DNA from: CAZHGD01 sp964531735
GTDB taxonomy: Bacteria > Armatimonadota > UBA10988
Length of the DNA stretch: 15,114 nucleotides
Direction of reading: 5' to 3'
Assembly (NCBI GenBank): GCA_964531735.1
Contig: CAZHGD010000182.1
Span: forward strand, 1-15,114
Under the pieces are notes generated by a model. That model saw only the letters and a program-made list of their open reading frames with translations, was not told the origin of the DNA and made no database searches. This document shows positions 7,680-14,286 of this stretch, in pieces (the stretch's first letter is position 1; each line of letters begins with the position of its first letter). The position numbers and the translations under genes are program-made.

Positions 7680-9356
7680 ATGTCCGATGCAGTAAGTACA
7701 GACCGACGGCGCGGCGCCACGCTTGGTGAGCTGGCGCTTGGGTGCGCCGCGCTGCTCGCCGCGATGGTCGCCAGCTTCGGAGCCGGCGCTGCCAAGGACC
7801 AAGCGGCTGTGCAGGCCAGTGAGGGAGTTGTTCAGATGCGAGCCTCTGACCGGTGCGCGGGTGCCCCGCTCTACCTGACCGCCAACAACATGTCGATCGC
7901 CACCGGCCAACCGTCGCTGGTGACCATGTCGAGTGGCTCGACGCACCTGCCCGTGTGGTCGCTCTCGGGTGGCACCGCGGGGCAGTCGGTTGCGGGCCTC
8001 GTCGGCGCGCTCCCCAGCGGCTGCGGCGCCGTGAAGGTCGAGATCGTGGTCACCACGACCGATGCCTCGACCAGCCCTCAGTTCGCCGACGTCTATCGCT
8101 GCCACCTGACGCAGTTGGTGGACGGCGCTCCGTTCACCGCCGAGTATGTGCTGGGCACGCCCGTGCGCACCGCGCTGCCCGCCGGACCGTTCCACACGCG
8201 GACCATCCTGCTGGACCCCTACTACGAGGTGGATCCGCAAGCCCCGCTGTGGGTGCGCATTCAGCGCGAGCCGACCGATCCGGCCGACACGTTCACCAAG
8301 CCCACCGGCCTGGCCATGGTCAAGGTGACGCCGCTGCCGGCGCTGCCGAAGCCGCGCATCGTGCAGGACGTGCACGGCTACAACTCGTGGCCGATGCTGC
8401 AGGCCATCGGCGACAAGCTGGTCTGCGTCTACAGCCGTGGCAAGGCGCACACCATCGCCGATGATGACCGCGCGGTCTACGCGCGCACCTCCACCGACGG
8501 TGGTGCGACGTGGACGCCGGAGACGGTGGTCGCCAACACGCCAGGCTACGGCGAGGTCGAAGTCGGCAAGGGGCTGGATGCCACGGGGGCGCTGCTCCTG
8601 TGGGTGCGGCGCATCGGTCCGGACTGGAACCACGACCTCTACCGCTCCACCGACGGCGTGACCTTCGCGCGCGTGGCGACGCCGCGCCTCGCCGTCCAGC
8701 CGATGCAGATCACCGACGTCTTCGCGGTGCCCGACGTCGGGCTCATGGCGCTGTGGTTCGCCGGCAACTACCAGGACGACACCAGCCACTCGTGGGGCAA
8801 GCTGGTCAGCGGAGACAATGGCGCCACCTGGACCCAGACCGTCATCGAGTCGGGGTTGACCAAGGATGACTGGCCGACCGAGCCCGCGGCAGTCCACCTC
8901 GGCCACGGCCGGATTCTCTGTGTGGCCCGGACCGAGGCCGGCGGCGTCTACACCACGCGCGCCCAGTTCCAGATGGTCTCGACCGACTCCGGGGCGACCT
9001 GGAAGCGCTCGAAGACCAACATCGGCGATGTCACGGCGTCCACACCGAGCCTGATCCTCGACGCCGCGACCGGTCTGCTGAGCAACTACTACTACCAGCG
9101 TGGCCGGGGTGTCCTGTGGCGCCGCGTCGTCGCGCCGGACCGCGTGTTCGACCATCCGCTCGACTGGCCCGCGCCCGAGGCGGTCGCCGGCGGCAGCCGC
9201 GTCACGTTCGATGCGGGCAACGTGAACGCCACCGCGATCGGGGGGACACACTACCTCGCCTTCTACTCCGGCAAGGCGCCCGACACGGCCATCCTGGTCG
9301 CCACGGCGACGGCACCGAAGGCTGGCGCGGTGCGCGGCGGTGCGCCGCGGGGGTAG
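7680..9356 (+). CDS. BNR/sialidase-like six-bladed propeller protein with N-terminal anchor and beta-sandwich domain
   Basis: A 558-residue protein. ATG 7680 is preferred over ATG 7653 because AGGAAG (7668-7673) lies 6 bases before it. Residues ~14-36 (LGELALGCAALLAAMVASFG) form a hydrophobic segment after RRR: a signal anchor, or a prepilin-like leader since RRRGATLGEL mimics the G-FTLxEL class. Residues ~60-220 look like a beta-sandwich; the LPVWSL...LPSG...V.VEIVVTTTD pattern resembles adhesive modules of phage tail and surface proteins. Residues ~222-545 are a sialidase-like propeller with Asp boxes STDGGATW (271-278), SGDNGATW (377-384) and STDSGATW (434-441). Known relatives are called exo-alpha-sialidases, but catalytic Arg/Tyr residues cannot be assigned confidently, so the substrate is open. 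It follows the LVIVD remnant and ends 60 bases before a hairpin. Confidence 0.75.
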   Translation: MSDAVSTDRRRGATLGELALGCAALLAAMVASFGAGAAKDQAAVQASEGVVQMRASDRCAGAPLYLTANNMSIATGQPSLVTMSSGSTHLPVWSLSGGTAGQSVAGLVGALPSGCGAVKVEIVVTTTDASTSPQFADVYRCHLTQLVDGAPFTAEYVLGTPVRTALPAGPFHTRTILLDPYYEVDPQAPLWVRIQREPTDPADTFTKPTGLAMVKVTPLPALPKPRIVQDVHGYNSWPMLQAIGDKLVCVYSRGKAHTIADDDRAVYARTSTDGGATWTPETVVANTPGYGEVEVGKGLDATGALLLWVRRIGPDWNHDLYRSTDGVTFARVATPRLAVQPMQITDVFAVPDVGLMALWFAGNYQDDTSHSWGKLVSGDNGATWTQTVIESGLTKDDWPTEPAAVHLGHGRILCVARTEAGGVYTTRAQFQMVSTDSGATWKRSKTNIGDVTASTPSLILDAATGLLSNYYYQRGRGVLWRRVVAPDRVFDHPLDWPAPEAVAGGSRVTFDAGNVNATAIGGTHYLAFYSGKAPDTAILVATATAPKAGAVRGGAPRG

Positions 9357-9416
9357 GCCAGCGAGCGGCAGGCCGTCGGTGGCCGACCGTCGGTGGCAGT
9401 CCCGCCGCTGGTCTTC

Positions 9417-9457
9417 GTTGCCTGGCCCCTCGCCAGGTGGCCGAGGGGCCAGGCAAC
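9417..9457. terminator. Strong hairpin between convergent genes, possible bidirectional terminator
   Basis: A perfect 16-bp inverted repeat (9417-9432 with 9442-9457) around a 9-base loop. It lies between the 3' end of the sialidase gene (9356) and the 3' end of the pyrophosphatase gene (9523). No T-run follows on either strand, so it may stabilise mRNA ends or act as an atypical terminator. Confidence 0.5.
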
Positions 9458-9522
9458 CAGCGCGCTCGGACGGCGAACGACACGTGTCCCCTCGGGCCGC
9501 TGCGCAGGCCCCTGTCATCGCG

Positions 9523-9894
9523 CTACGGCGCTCCCCGCGCTTGCTCGGCGTCCTTGACGATGGTCGACTGGTAGTACTGCTCCACGAAGTGGGTTGCCGC
9601 CTGTATCTCGGCCACAGATGCGTCGCGGCGGGAGGCCACCAGCTTGCATTCGTCGTCGTCATCGCGGTGGATGATGGCGATGATGACTCCAACATAGCGC
9701 GCCACCGGGCGGGCCTCATCGAGGATGTACACGTCGATCTCATGTCCATCTTCAGCCTTCGTGCCCGGAATGTAGCCGTAGTTGATGGCGTAGACCAGGC
9801 TGCTGTTCCGCGGATGGGCTGAACCCAGCGGGCGGTCGACGATCACTTCCACGGTCTGGCCGAGTAGTCGCACATACTGCTCGTCGATGTTCAT
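9523..9894 (-). CDS. Inorganic pyrophosphatase, family I, short form
   Basis: A 123-residue cytoplasmic protein that would hydrolyse pyrophosphate to two phosphates with divalent metal. Start is the ATG at 9894; an in-frame ATG at 9942 would add 16 residues (MLFGRCPSTRCDRAND) with no family resemblance. Motifs of the short family I group: EVIVDRPLGSAHP (16-28), VYAINYGYIPGT (34-45), the acidic metal-binding stretch EDGHEIDVYILDEARPV (48-64), then AIIHRDDDDECKLVAS (73-88). It is shorter than the ~175-residue E. coli enzyme but close to the compact Firmicutes-type proteins. Shine-Dalgarno is weak. It is convergent with the sialidase gene, across the 9417-9457 hairpin. Its linkage to neighbours looks incidental. 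Confidence 0.78.
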   Translation of the reverse strand: MNIDEQYVRLLGQTVEVIVDRPLGSAHPRNSSLVYAINYGYIPGTKAEDGHEIDVYILDEARPVARYVGVIIAIIHRDDDDECKLVASRRDASVAEIQAATHFVEQYYQSTIVKDAEQARGAP

Positions 9895-10030
9895 GTCATT
9901 CGCCCGATCACAACGAGTCGATGGGCAGCGCCCGAAGAGCAACCGGCCCTCGTGGCGGTGACCTGCCCCATTCTACGGTCTTCTCGACGGTCTGGCGGCC
10001 CGGGAGCCGCTGTCCGAGCGTAACAGAGGC

Positions 10031-10177
10031 GGCCGCCGCCACCACTGGTCCCACGACAGGACCCACAACTCGGACATCGCCTGACGCGGTGACGACAACA
10101 GCCCACTGCCCAGCGCTGTCGGCGACCCCGGCCGCATCGCCGAACTGATGGACCGCTCGGGCGTGGCATCTGCGCTA
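10031..10177 (+). pseudogene. Decayed amidohydrolase 5'-end fragment, copy A
   Basis: In one frame this reads like the N-terminus of an amidohydrolase-2-type TIM-barrel protein (GRRHHWSHDRTHNSDIA), with a stop (TGA at 10082-10084) where the other copies have Trp. After the stop the frame continues with SPLP, then RIAELMDRSGVASAL. Over 63 bases (10031-10093) it matches the copy at 13258-13320 at 52 positions without gaps. The start codon is gone and homology ends at 10177. Metal-binding His-x-His of the family is HSH in copy C but RHH here. Not functional. It lies in the otherwise gene-free stretch 9895-10511. Confidence 0.75.
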
Positions 10178-10334
10178 CGGCGCCGGCTGCACTCGCCACG
10201 GCGGCATGCTCGCCCGGCGAGACCTGCGCGGCGCTGTTGCGGCGCGCCACCATGGCGTGTTGTGGAGACGTGAGCTGGATGGCGCCCGCGCCGCGAAGGG
10301 CGCTTCCAGCCGCGGCCGGCCCCTGCCCAACTTG

Positions 10335-10417
10335 GGGTAGCGCAGGCTTCCAGCCTGCGCCGGGGCGCGTGGCCCGCGTGGGTGCGCGACCGCACAGGCT
10401 GGAAGCCCGTGCTACCC
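10335..10417. repeat. REP-like palindromic intergenic repeat
   Basis: Left arm 10335-10359 and right arm 10391-10417 are imperfect reverse complements built on the core GGTAGC...GGCTTCCAGCCTG, with a 31-base spacer. The GGTAGCGCAGGCTTCCAGCCTGC-type motif is familiar as a dispersed intergenic palindrome in several environmental phyla (from memory). Together with copy A it is all I can identify in the non-coding stretch 9895-10511; long minus-strand frames there have low-complexity Arg/Gly/Pro composition and are not credible genes. Confidence 0.65.
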
Positions 10418-10511
10418 GCAGGCGGCAAGCCGGCTGGGATCGCCATGCGGGGCGCCGCTGCCTACCCAACCCGCCGCCCACCTGACCGCTTCGTCGCCAC
10501 GCCGCACAGTG

Positions 10512-10627
10512 TCAGATGAGCTGGATCCCGACCCACCAAGGAGACGCCATGGCGGTCAAGCGTTTGGACTCAGATGAGCTGGATCCCGACCCACCAAGGA
10601 GACGCCATGGCGGTCAAGCGTTTGGAC
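10512..10627. repeat. Perfect 58-bp tandem duplication covering a translation start region
   Basis: Bases 10512-10569 and 10570-10627 are identical. Each copy holds the Shine-Dalgarno AAGGAG, ATG and the first codons MAVKRLD of the VOC protein. Because 58 is not a multiple of three, the first ATG (10549) opens a different frame (MAVKRLDSDELDPDPPRRR) while only the second (10607) reads into the VOC domain. Confidence 0.97.
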
Positions 10628-11062
10628 AACGTCGGCATCGTGGTGGCGGACCTCGATGCCGCCATCGAGTTCTTCACCGAACTTGGCCTCGAACTGGAGG
10701 GGCGCGCGTCGGTCGCGGGCGACTGGGCCGACAGCGTCACCGGCCTGCGCGACATGCGCGTCGAGATCGCGATGATGCGGACGCCGGACGGCCACAGCCG
10801 GCTCGAACTGTGCCGATTCCTCGCGCCGCCGGTGATCGCCGATCATCGCCAAGCCCCGGTGAATGCCCTCGGGTACCTGCGCGTCATGTTCGCCGTGGAG
10901 GACATCGACGACACCCTCGTCCGACTGCGCCAGCGCGGCGCCGAACTGGTCGGCGAAGTGGCTCAGTACCAGGACACGTACCGGCTCTGCTACCTACGGG
11001 GACCCGATGGGATTCTCATCGGGCTCGCCCAGGAGCTGCTGGACCCGGGACAGCAGACCTGA
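10607..11062 (+). CDS. VOC superfamily (glyoxalase/bleomycin-resistance-like) protein
   Basis: A 151-residue protein starting MAVKRLDNVGIVVADLDAAI; start ATG 10607 has AAGGAG about 6 bases upstream. It has two beta-alpha-beta-beta-beta modules: module 1 from residue 5 to ~72 (IEFFTELGLELEG; EIAMMRTPDGHSRLEL), module 2 from ~88 to 145 (LGYLRVMFAVEDIDDTL; YLRGPDGILIGLAQEL). The first metal-ligand His of classical glyoxalase I is Asn8 here, as I recall for this uncharacterised VOC subgroup, so glyoxalase I activity should not be assumed. Glu67 could still bind metal. Cytoplasmic. The duplicated start region upstream offers a decoy out-of-frame ATG that may lower expression. Followed after 61 bases by amidohydrolase remnant B. 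Confidence 0.82.
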   Translation: MAVKRLDNVGIVVADLDAAIEFFTELGLELEGRASVAGDWADSVTGLRDMRVEIAMMRTPDGHSRLELCRFLAPPVIADHRQAPVNALGYLRVMFAVEDIDDTLVRLRQRGAELVGEVAQYQDTYRLCYLRGPDGILIGLAQELLDPGQQT

Positions 11063-11123
11063 CTACTCGCTCGCCATTGGCGCCCGGCGGCCAACTCGGC
11101 GGACGGCCGGCACTCGCACACCG

Positions 11124-11276
11124 CTGACCGTCGCCGACGGCCACATCCACCTTTGGTCGCACGACATGACCCGCTACCCCGCCGTCGCCTGGCGCGAGGA
11201 CGGCGAGAGCGGCCTGTCCGACGCCAACGGCGAAGCTGGGCGGCCGGCGCTGAACGCAAGGGCGAAGGAGATCTGA
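11124..11276 (+). pseudogene. Truncated amidohydrolase 5'-end fragment, copy B
   Basis: The frame from CTG 11124 reads LTVADGHIHLWSHDMTRY then PAVAWREDGESGL, matching copy C (13243 on) at 68 of the first 78 bases without gaps. The metal-binding His-x-His (HIH) is intact. The ATG of copy C is CTG here. After the Asn-Gly codons there seems to be an internal deletion of about a dozen codons, then a short ALN match near 11250, and the frame stops at 11276. A full family member is ~280 residues, so this is a dead 5' fragment. It lies between the VOC gene and the sialidase-SGNH gene; the remaining 11277-11392 holds only a hairpin. Confidence 0.8.
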
Positions 11277-11302
11277 ACGCCTGACGAACGGGTGGCTAGA
11301 GC

Positions 11303-11343
11303 CGAGCGGGCGCGCCACGCTGACACGGCCATTGGCCCGCTCG
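11303..11343. other. Hairpin upstream of the sialidase-SGNH gene
   Basis: A perfect 9-bp inverted repeat (11303-11311 with 11335-11343) about 50 bases before the ATG at 11393. No T-run follows. It could end upstream transcription or lie in the 5' leader; no promoter could be recognised. Confidence 0.35.
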
Positions 11344-11392
11344 TGGTGCGCGGAGCACCGACTGCTCGCGCCGTGCGGCAGGACACCACGCC

Positions 11393-13165
11393 ATGATGCC
11401 AGCCCTCTCACTCGCCAACCTCGCCGCGCTCATGGCGGTGGCCACGAATCCGCCACTGACCTTGCATCCGCTGGCGAAGCCGCTGCCGTTCGGGCATCAA
11501 GGCCCGTTCGTCACCACGGCGGATGGTGGCGTGCTGTGCATCGAGGCCACGACGGCGTGCCGCAGCGCAGATGAGGGGCGGACCTGGACCAGCACACCGC
11601 TGTTCGGCGGTTCGAGCCGGTACCGAGTCAGTGATGAGCGCGCGCTCCTGCGAACCAGGAGCGGGGTGATCATCGCAGGCTGGATGAACGGCGCGGAACG
11701 CCAGGCTCCGCAGACCTGGAACTGGGGTGCCAAGGACGCTCGGTGGACCGACTTCGTGCTGCCGACTTATGTCTGCCGCAGCCTCGACGACGGCCGGACC
11801 TGGACCACTCCGGTCAAACTGAGCGAACCGTGGTGCGGCTGCATCCACTCGCTCATTGAGCTGCGCTCGGGGCGGATCGTCCTGGTGGGCCAGGAGATCA
11901 TCCCGGAGTGGCGTCACGCCACGGTGATGTTCGTCTCGGATGACCAAGGGCAGACGTGGCAGCGCAGCAACCTGCTGGACTACGGCGTTGGCCGCCACGA
12001 TCACGCGGGCAGCATCGAGGGCACGGTCATCGAGCGCCAGGACGGCACGCTCTACCTGCTCCTGCGGACCGAGAGCGGCTATCTCTGGCAGGCCACCTCG
12101 TCGGACGGCCTGCAGTGGGAGGGCTTGCGGCAGACGTCGATTCCTTCGGTGACCTGCTGCGCGCAGATGGCGCGGCTGACCGACGGCCGCATCGCGTTGC
12201 TGTGGAACGCGCCACCGCGTCATGCCCCACAGAACCGCTCCAGCCGCTCCGAACTCAGCCTGGCCTTCTCGGCCGACGACGCGCGCACCTGGACGAAGCC
12301 CGTGGTGGTGGCGGCCAAGTACGGCGACGAGCGGCGCACGCTCGCCTCGGACCTGCGCGTGTCCTATCCCTACCTCTATGAGCGCCGTCCGGGCGAGTTG
12401 TGGATCACCACGATGCAGGGCGGTCTGCGGATGAGGATCAGCGCCACCGACCTCGACAAGGCGGCGATCCCGGTCTACCAGCCGCCGCCCGCGCCGGTGC
12501 CGAAGCCGGGTGGCCTGGTCATGTTCGGCGATTCCACCACGGCAACGCGCGTCGGGGCGGTCCGCATGGTCTACGCCGACCGCGTGCAGGAAGCCTTGCA
12601 GAACAGCGGCTCCGGCCTGAGCGTGACCAATGCCGGACTGGGGAGTTCCACGACCCGCGAGGCGAAGCAGCGCCTCGTCCGCGATGTGCTGGCGTACCGA
12701 CCGCGCCTCGTGGTCATGCAGTTCGGCATCAACGATTCGGCGGTGGATGTCTGGAAGATGCCGCCCGCGATCGAGCCGCGCATCTCGCTGACCGAGTTCG
12801 AGGACAACCTGCGGACCATGATCCAGCAGTGCCACGCACAGCAGGCGACGGTCATTCTGATGACCACGAACCCCTTGCGCTGGACGCCCGCCTTGAGGGA
12901 TCTCTATGGCAAGCCACCGTACCGGCCCGAGGCCGAGGATGGTTTCGAATCACCGACCCTCGCCCGCTACAACGACGCCGTGCGCCGACTGGCCGGGGCG
13001 CTCAGAGTGCCGCTGGTGGACGTACGCGCCGCCTATCCTGAGTTCGCCAAAGCCCACCACACCACGGTTGATGGGCTGTTGCTCGACGGGATGCACCCCA
13101 ATGACCTCGGGCACCAACTGGTGGCCGAACTGCTCCTGCCGCTGATCCGGAGCCTGCTGCGGTGA
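11393..13165 (+). CDS. Two-domain sialidase-like / SGNH hydrolase fusion protein
   Basis: A 590-residue protein; AGGA at 11380-11383 lies 9 bases before ATG 11393. Residues 1-17 (MMPALSLANLAALMAVA) form a weak signal peptide. Residues ~30-358 are a BNR/sialidase-like propeller (Pfam BNR_2 type) with Asp boxes SADEGRTW (58-65), SLDDGRTW (130-137), SDDQGQTW (182-189) and degenerate SADDARTW (293-300), plus LLLRTESGYLWQATSSDG (222-239). A proline-rich linker (364-373) joins an SGNH esterase (375-590): FGDST with Ser381, NAGLG (Asn413), FGIND (Asn448), DGMHPNDLGH with Asp565 and His568. Both catalytic modules look intact. A coupled glycosidase and deacetylase on O-acetylated sialic acid or another acetylated sugar is an attractive inference; propeller specificity is not proven. 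Flanked on both sides by amidohydrolase fragments. Confidence 0.82.
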   Translation: MMPALSLANLAALMAVATNPPLTLHPLAKPLPFGHQGPFVTTADGGVLCIEATTACRSADEGRTWTSTPLFGGSSRYRVSDERALLRTRSGVIIAGWMNGAERQAPQTWNWGAKDARWTDFVLPTYVCRSLDDGRTWTTPVKLSEPWCGCIHSLIELRSGRIVLVGQEIIPEWRHATVMFVSDDQGQTWQRSNLLDYGVGRHDHAGSIEGTVIERQDGTLYLLLRTESGYLWQATSSDGLQWEGLRQTSIPSVTCCAQMARLTDGRIALLWNAPPRHAPQNRSSRSELSLAFSADDARTWTKPVVVAAKYGDERRTLASDLRVSYPYLYERRPGELWITTMQGGLRMRISATDLDKAAIPVYQPPPAPVPKPGGLVMFGDSTTATRVGAVRMVYADRVQEALQNSGSGLSVTNAGLGSSTTREAKQRLVRDVLAYRPRLVVMQFGINDSAVDVWKMPPAIEPRISLTEFEDNLRTMIQQCHAQQATVILMTTNPLRWTPALRDLYGKPPYRPEAEDGFESPTLARYNDAVRRLAGALRVPLVDVRAAYPEFAKAHHTTVDGLLLDGMHPNDLGHQLVAELLLPLIRSLLR

Positions 13166-13242
13166 TGCCACTCAGCGCCCGGTTGCAGCGGCGGCCTGCT
13201 CAGGTGCAGGCTGGACGGCAGGTCACGGCAGGAGCTACCGGC

Positions 13243-13500
13243 ATGACCATCATCGACGGCCACAGCCACCTCTGGTCCCACGACATGACCCACTACCCCG
13301 ACCTCGCCTGGCGCGAGGACAGGGCCAGCCATCTGCCGAAGGAAGACGGCCGCGCTGCGCGGCTGGTGGAGTTGGTGGACGCCGCCGGCGTGGCCGATGC
13401 GCTCAACGTGCAAGTGCCGGCGTCGCGGGAGGAGTTCCGCACCGTTGACCGTCAACAGCCCATCGGCACACTATTGCGCCAAGGGGTCCACGATGCTTGA
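13243..13500 (+). pseudogene. Truncated amidohydrolase 5'-end fragment, copy C (best preserved)
   Basis: An 85-codon frame from ATG 13243 with a good Shine-Dalgarno (AGGAG 13230-13234, 8 bases away). It begins MTIIDGHSHLWSHDMTHY, the N-terminal strand of amidohydrolase-2 enzymes with metal ligands His-x-His, then RLVELVDAAGVADALNVQVP, the next helix and strand. Resemblance stops near 13420 and the frame ends at 13500, overlapping the next gene start (ATG 13493) by 8 bases. A working enzyme needs a whole TIM barrel, so the product cannot be active. The intact initiation signals mean it may still be translated and act as a leader coupled to the downstream gene. Confidence 0.8.
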
Positions 13501-14008
13501 GCAGGACAGCGGCGATCACATCAAGGAAGTCTACGCCCGCTTCGGGTTGGCAGTCTACTGTGCCCAGGTACTGGAGCACGGCCTGGTCAATGCCCTCGTC
13601 ATTCTTGACCTGGTACCGTCGCGGCGCCACCTTGCTCGCTCCAAAGCAGACTGGGCAGGTGAAGTGGACACCTTCATGGGTACCCATTTCCGGACGACGA
13701 TGGGCCGCATGATGAAGAGCCTCCACGCGGTCACGCAAGTGGACAACGACCTGGAAGCACTCCTCAATGAAGCACTCGAGAAGCGGAACTGGCTCGTCCA
13801 TCATTTCTTCCGCGATAGCGCAGTTGCTTTCATGTCAGCAACTGGTCGTGAGCAGATGCTCCGAGACATAGACCAGTGTCGGGAACTCTTCGAGTCGGCC
13901 GATGAGCGCCTTGGGATGACTGTTAGGCCGTTGCGAGAGAGCGCCGGTCTCACTGACGATGTACTGGAGGGCGAACTACAGCGGTTGCTCCTCGAGAGCG
14001 AGACCTAG
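13493..14008 (+). CDS. Small helical protein of unknown family with HEPN-like R-x4-H motif
   Basis: A 171-residue protein with no family I can name. ATG 13493 has AAGGGG at 13481-13486, 6 bases upstream; the frame opens earlier (13397) but that part overlaps amidohydrolase remnant C. Composition predicts all helix: IKEVYARFGLAVYCAQVLEH (10-29), ~60-82, 86-98, 117-140, 150-169. EALEKRNWLVHHFF (93-106) contains R98-N-x3-H103, the polar-residue-plus-His arrangement of HEPN ribonucleases (R-[N/D/H]-x(3-5)-H). No signal peptide or membrane segment. Codon use is visibly less GC-rich than the hydrolase genes, like the TIR gene 278 bases downstream, suggesting a shared acquired island. A HEPN-type RNase or immunity/toxin component is possible; conserved hypothetical protein is the safe label. 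Confidence 0.7.
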   Translation: MLEQDSGDHIKEVYARFGLAVYCAQVLEHGLVNALVILDLVPSRRHLARSKADWAGEVDTFMGTHFRTTMGRMMKSLHAVTQVDNDLEALLNEALEKRNWLVHHFFRDSAVAFMSATGREQMLRDIDQCRELFESADERLGMTVRPLRESAGLTDDVLEGELQRLLLESET

Positions 14009-14040
14009 TACCAGCCCACACTGATTCCAGCCCATACCTC

Positions 14041-14148
14041 GGGCTTGCCCCGAGTAGGCGCGAAGCGCCGTATCGAGGGGCCATCGCCGGACCAGCACTG
14101 TCGTGCGGCCCTTCGATACGCGGCTTCGCCGCTACTCAGGGCAAGCTC
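14041..14148. repeat. Long palindromic intergenic repeat (42-bp arms)
   Basis: Left arm 14041-14082 and right arm 14107-14148 are imperfect reverse complements over 42 bases, with a 24-base loop. The core reads GGGCTTGCCC...GAGTA...GAAGC...TATCGA on the left and TTCGATACGCGGCTTCGCCG on the right. Motifs of this kind are, from memory, dispersed in several environmental genomes (REP/MITE-like). A TACAAT at 14159-14164 just outside could be a -10 box for the TIR gene but lacks a -35 partner. With it, this element is the only notable content of 14009-14286. Confidence 0.75.
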
Positions 14149-14286
14149 TGGTTTGGTCTACAATCAGGTTGGTGCGGTACTAGTGAGGCATGCGATGGAC
14201 GGCGGGGGCGGAGCCAAATGGCGAGGAGAAGCCACACACCCCGCGAACAGCCCGTCTGCACTGACCGCCTTGACAGAGCGAAACAA

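Noticed and set aside
7620..9749. 709-codon minus-strand frame
   Set aside because: Antisense of the sialidase-like gene; composition typical of a shadow frame in GC-rich DNA and no recognisable domain.
9891..10481. 196-codon minus-strand frame in the pyrophosphatase-VOC gap
   Set aside because: Arg/Gly/Ala-rich; covers a palindromic repeat and an amidohydrolase remnant on the other strand.
10516..11127. 203-codon frame starting in the first copy of the 58-bp repeat
   Set aside because: It is the frame-shifted reading of the VOC gene; only the frame from 10607 gives VOC motifs.
11408..12835. 475-codon minus-strand frame
   Set aside because: Antisense of the sialidase-SGNH gene, which has clear Asp boxes and catalytic motifs.
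14270..14275. TTGACA as a -35 box for the TIR gene
   Set aside because: A -10 box at proper spacing would fall inside the gene, and none is present there.
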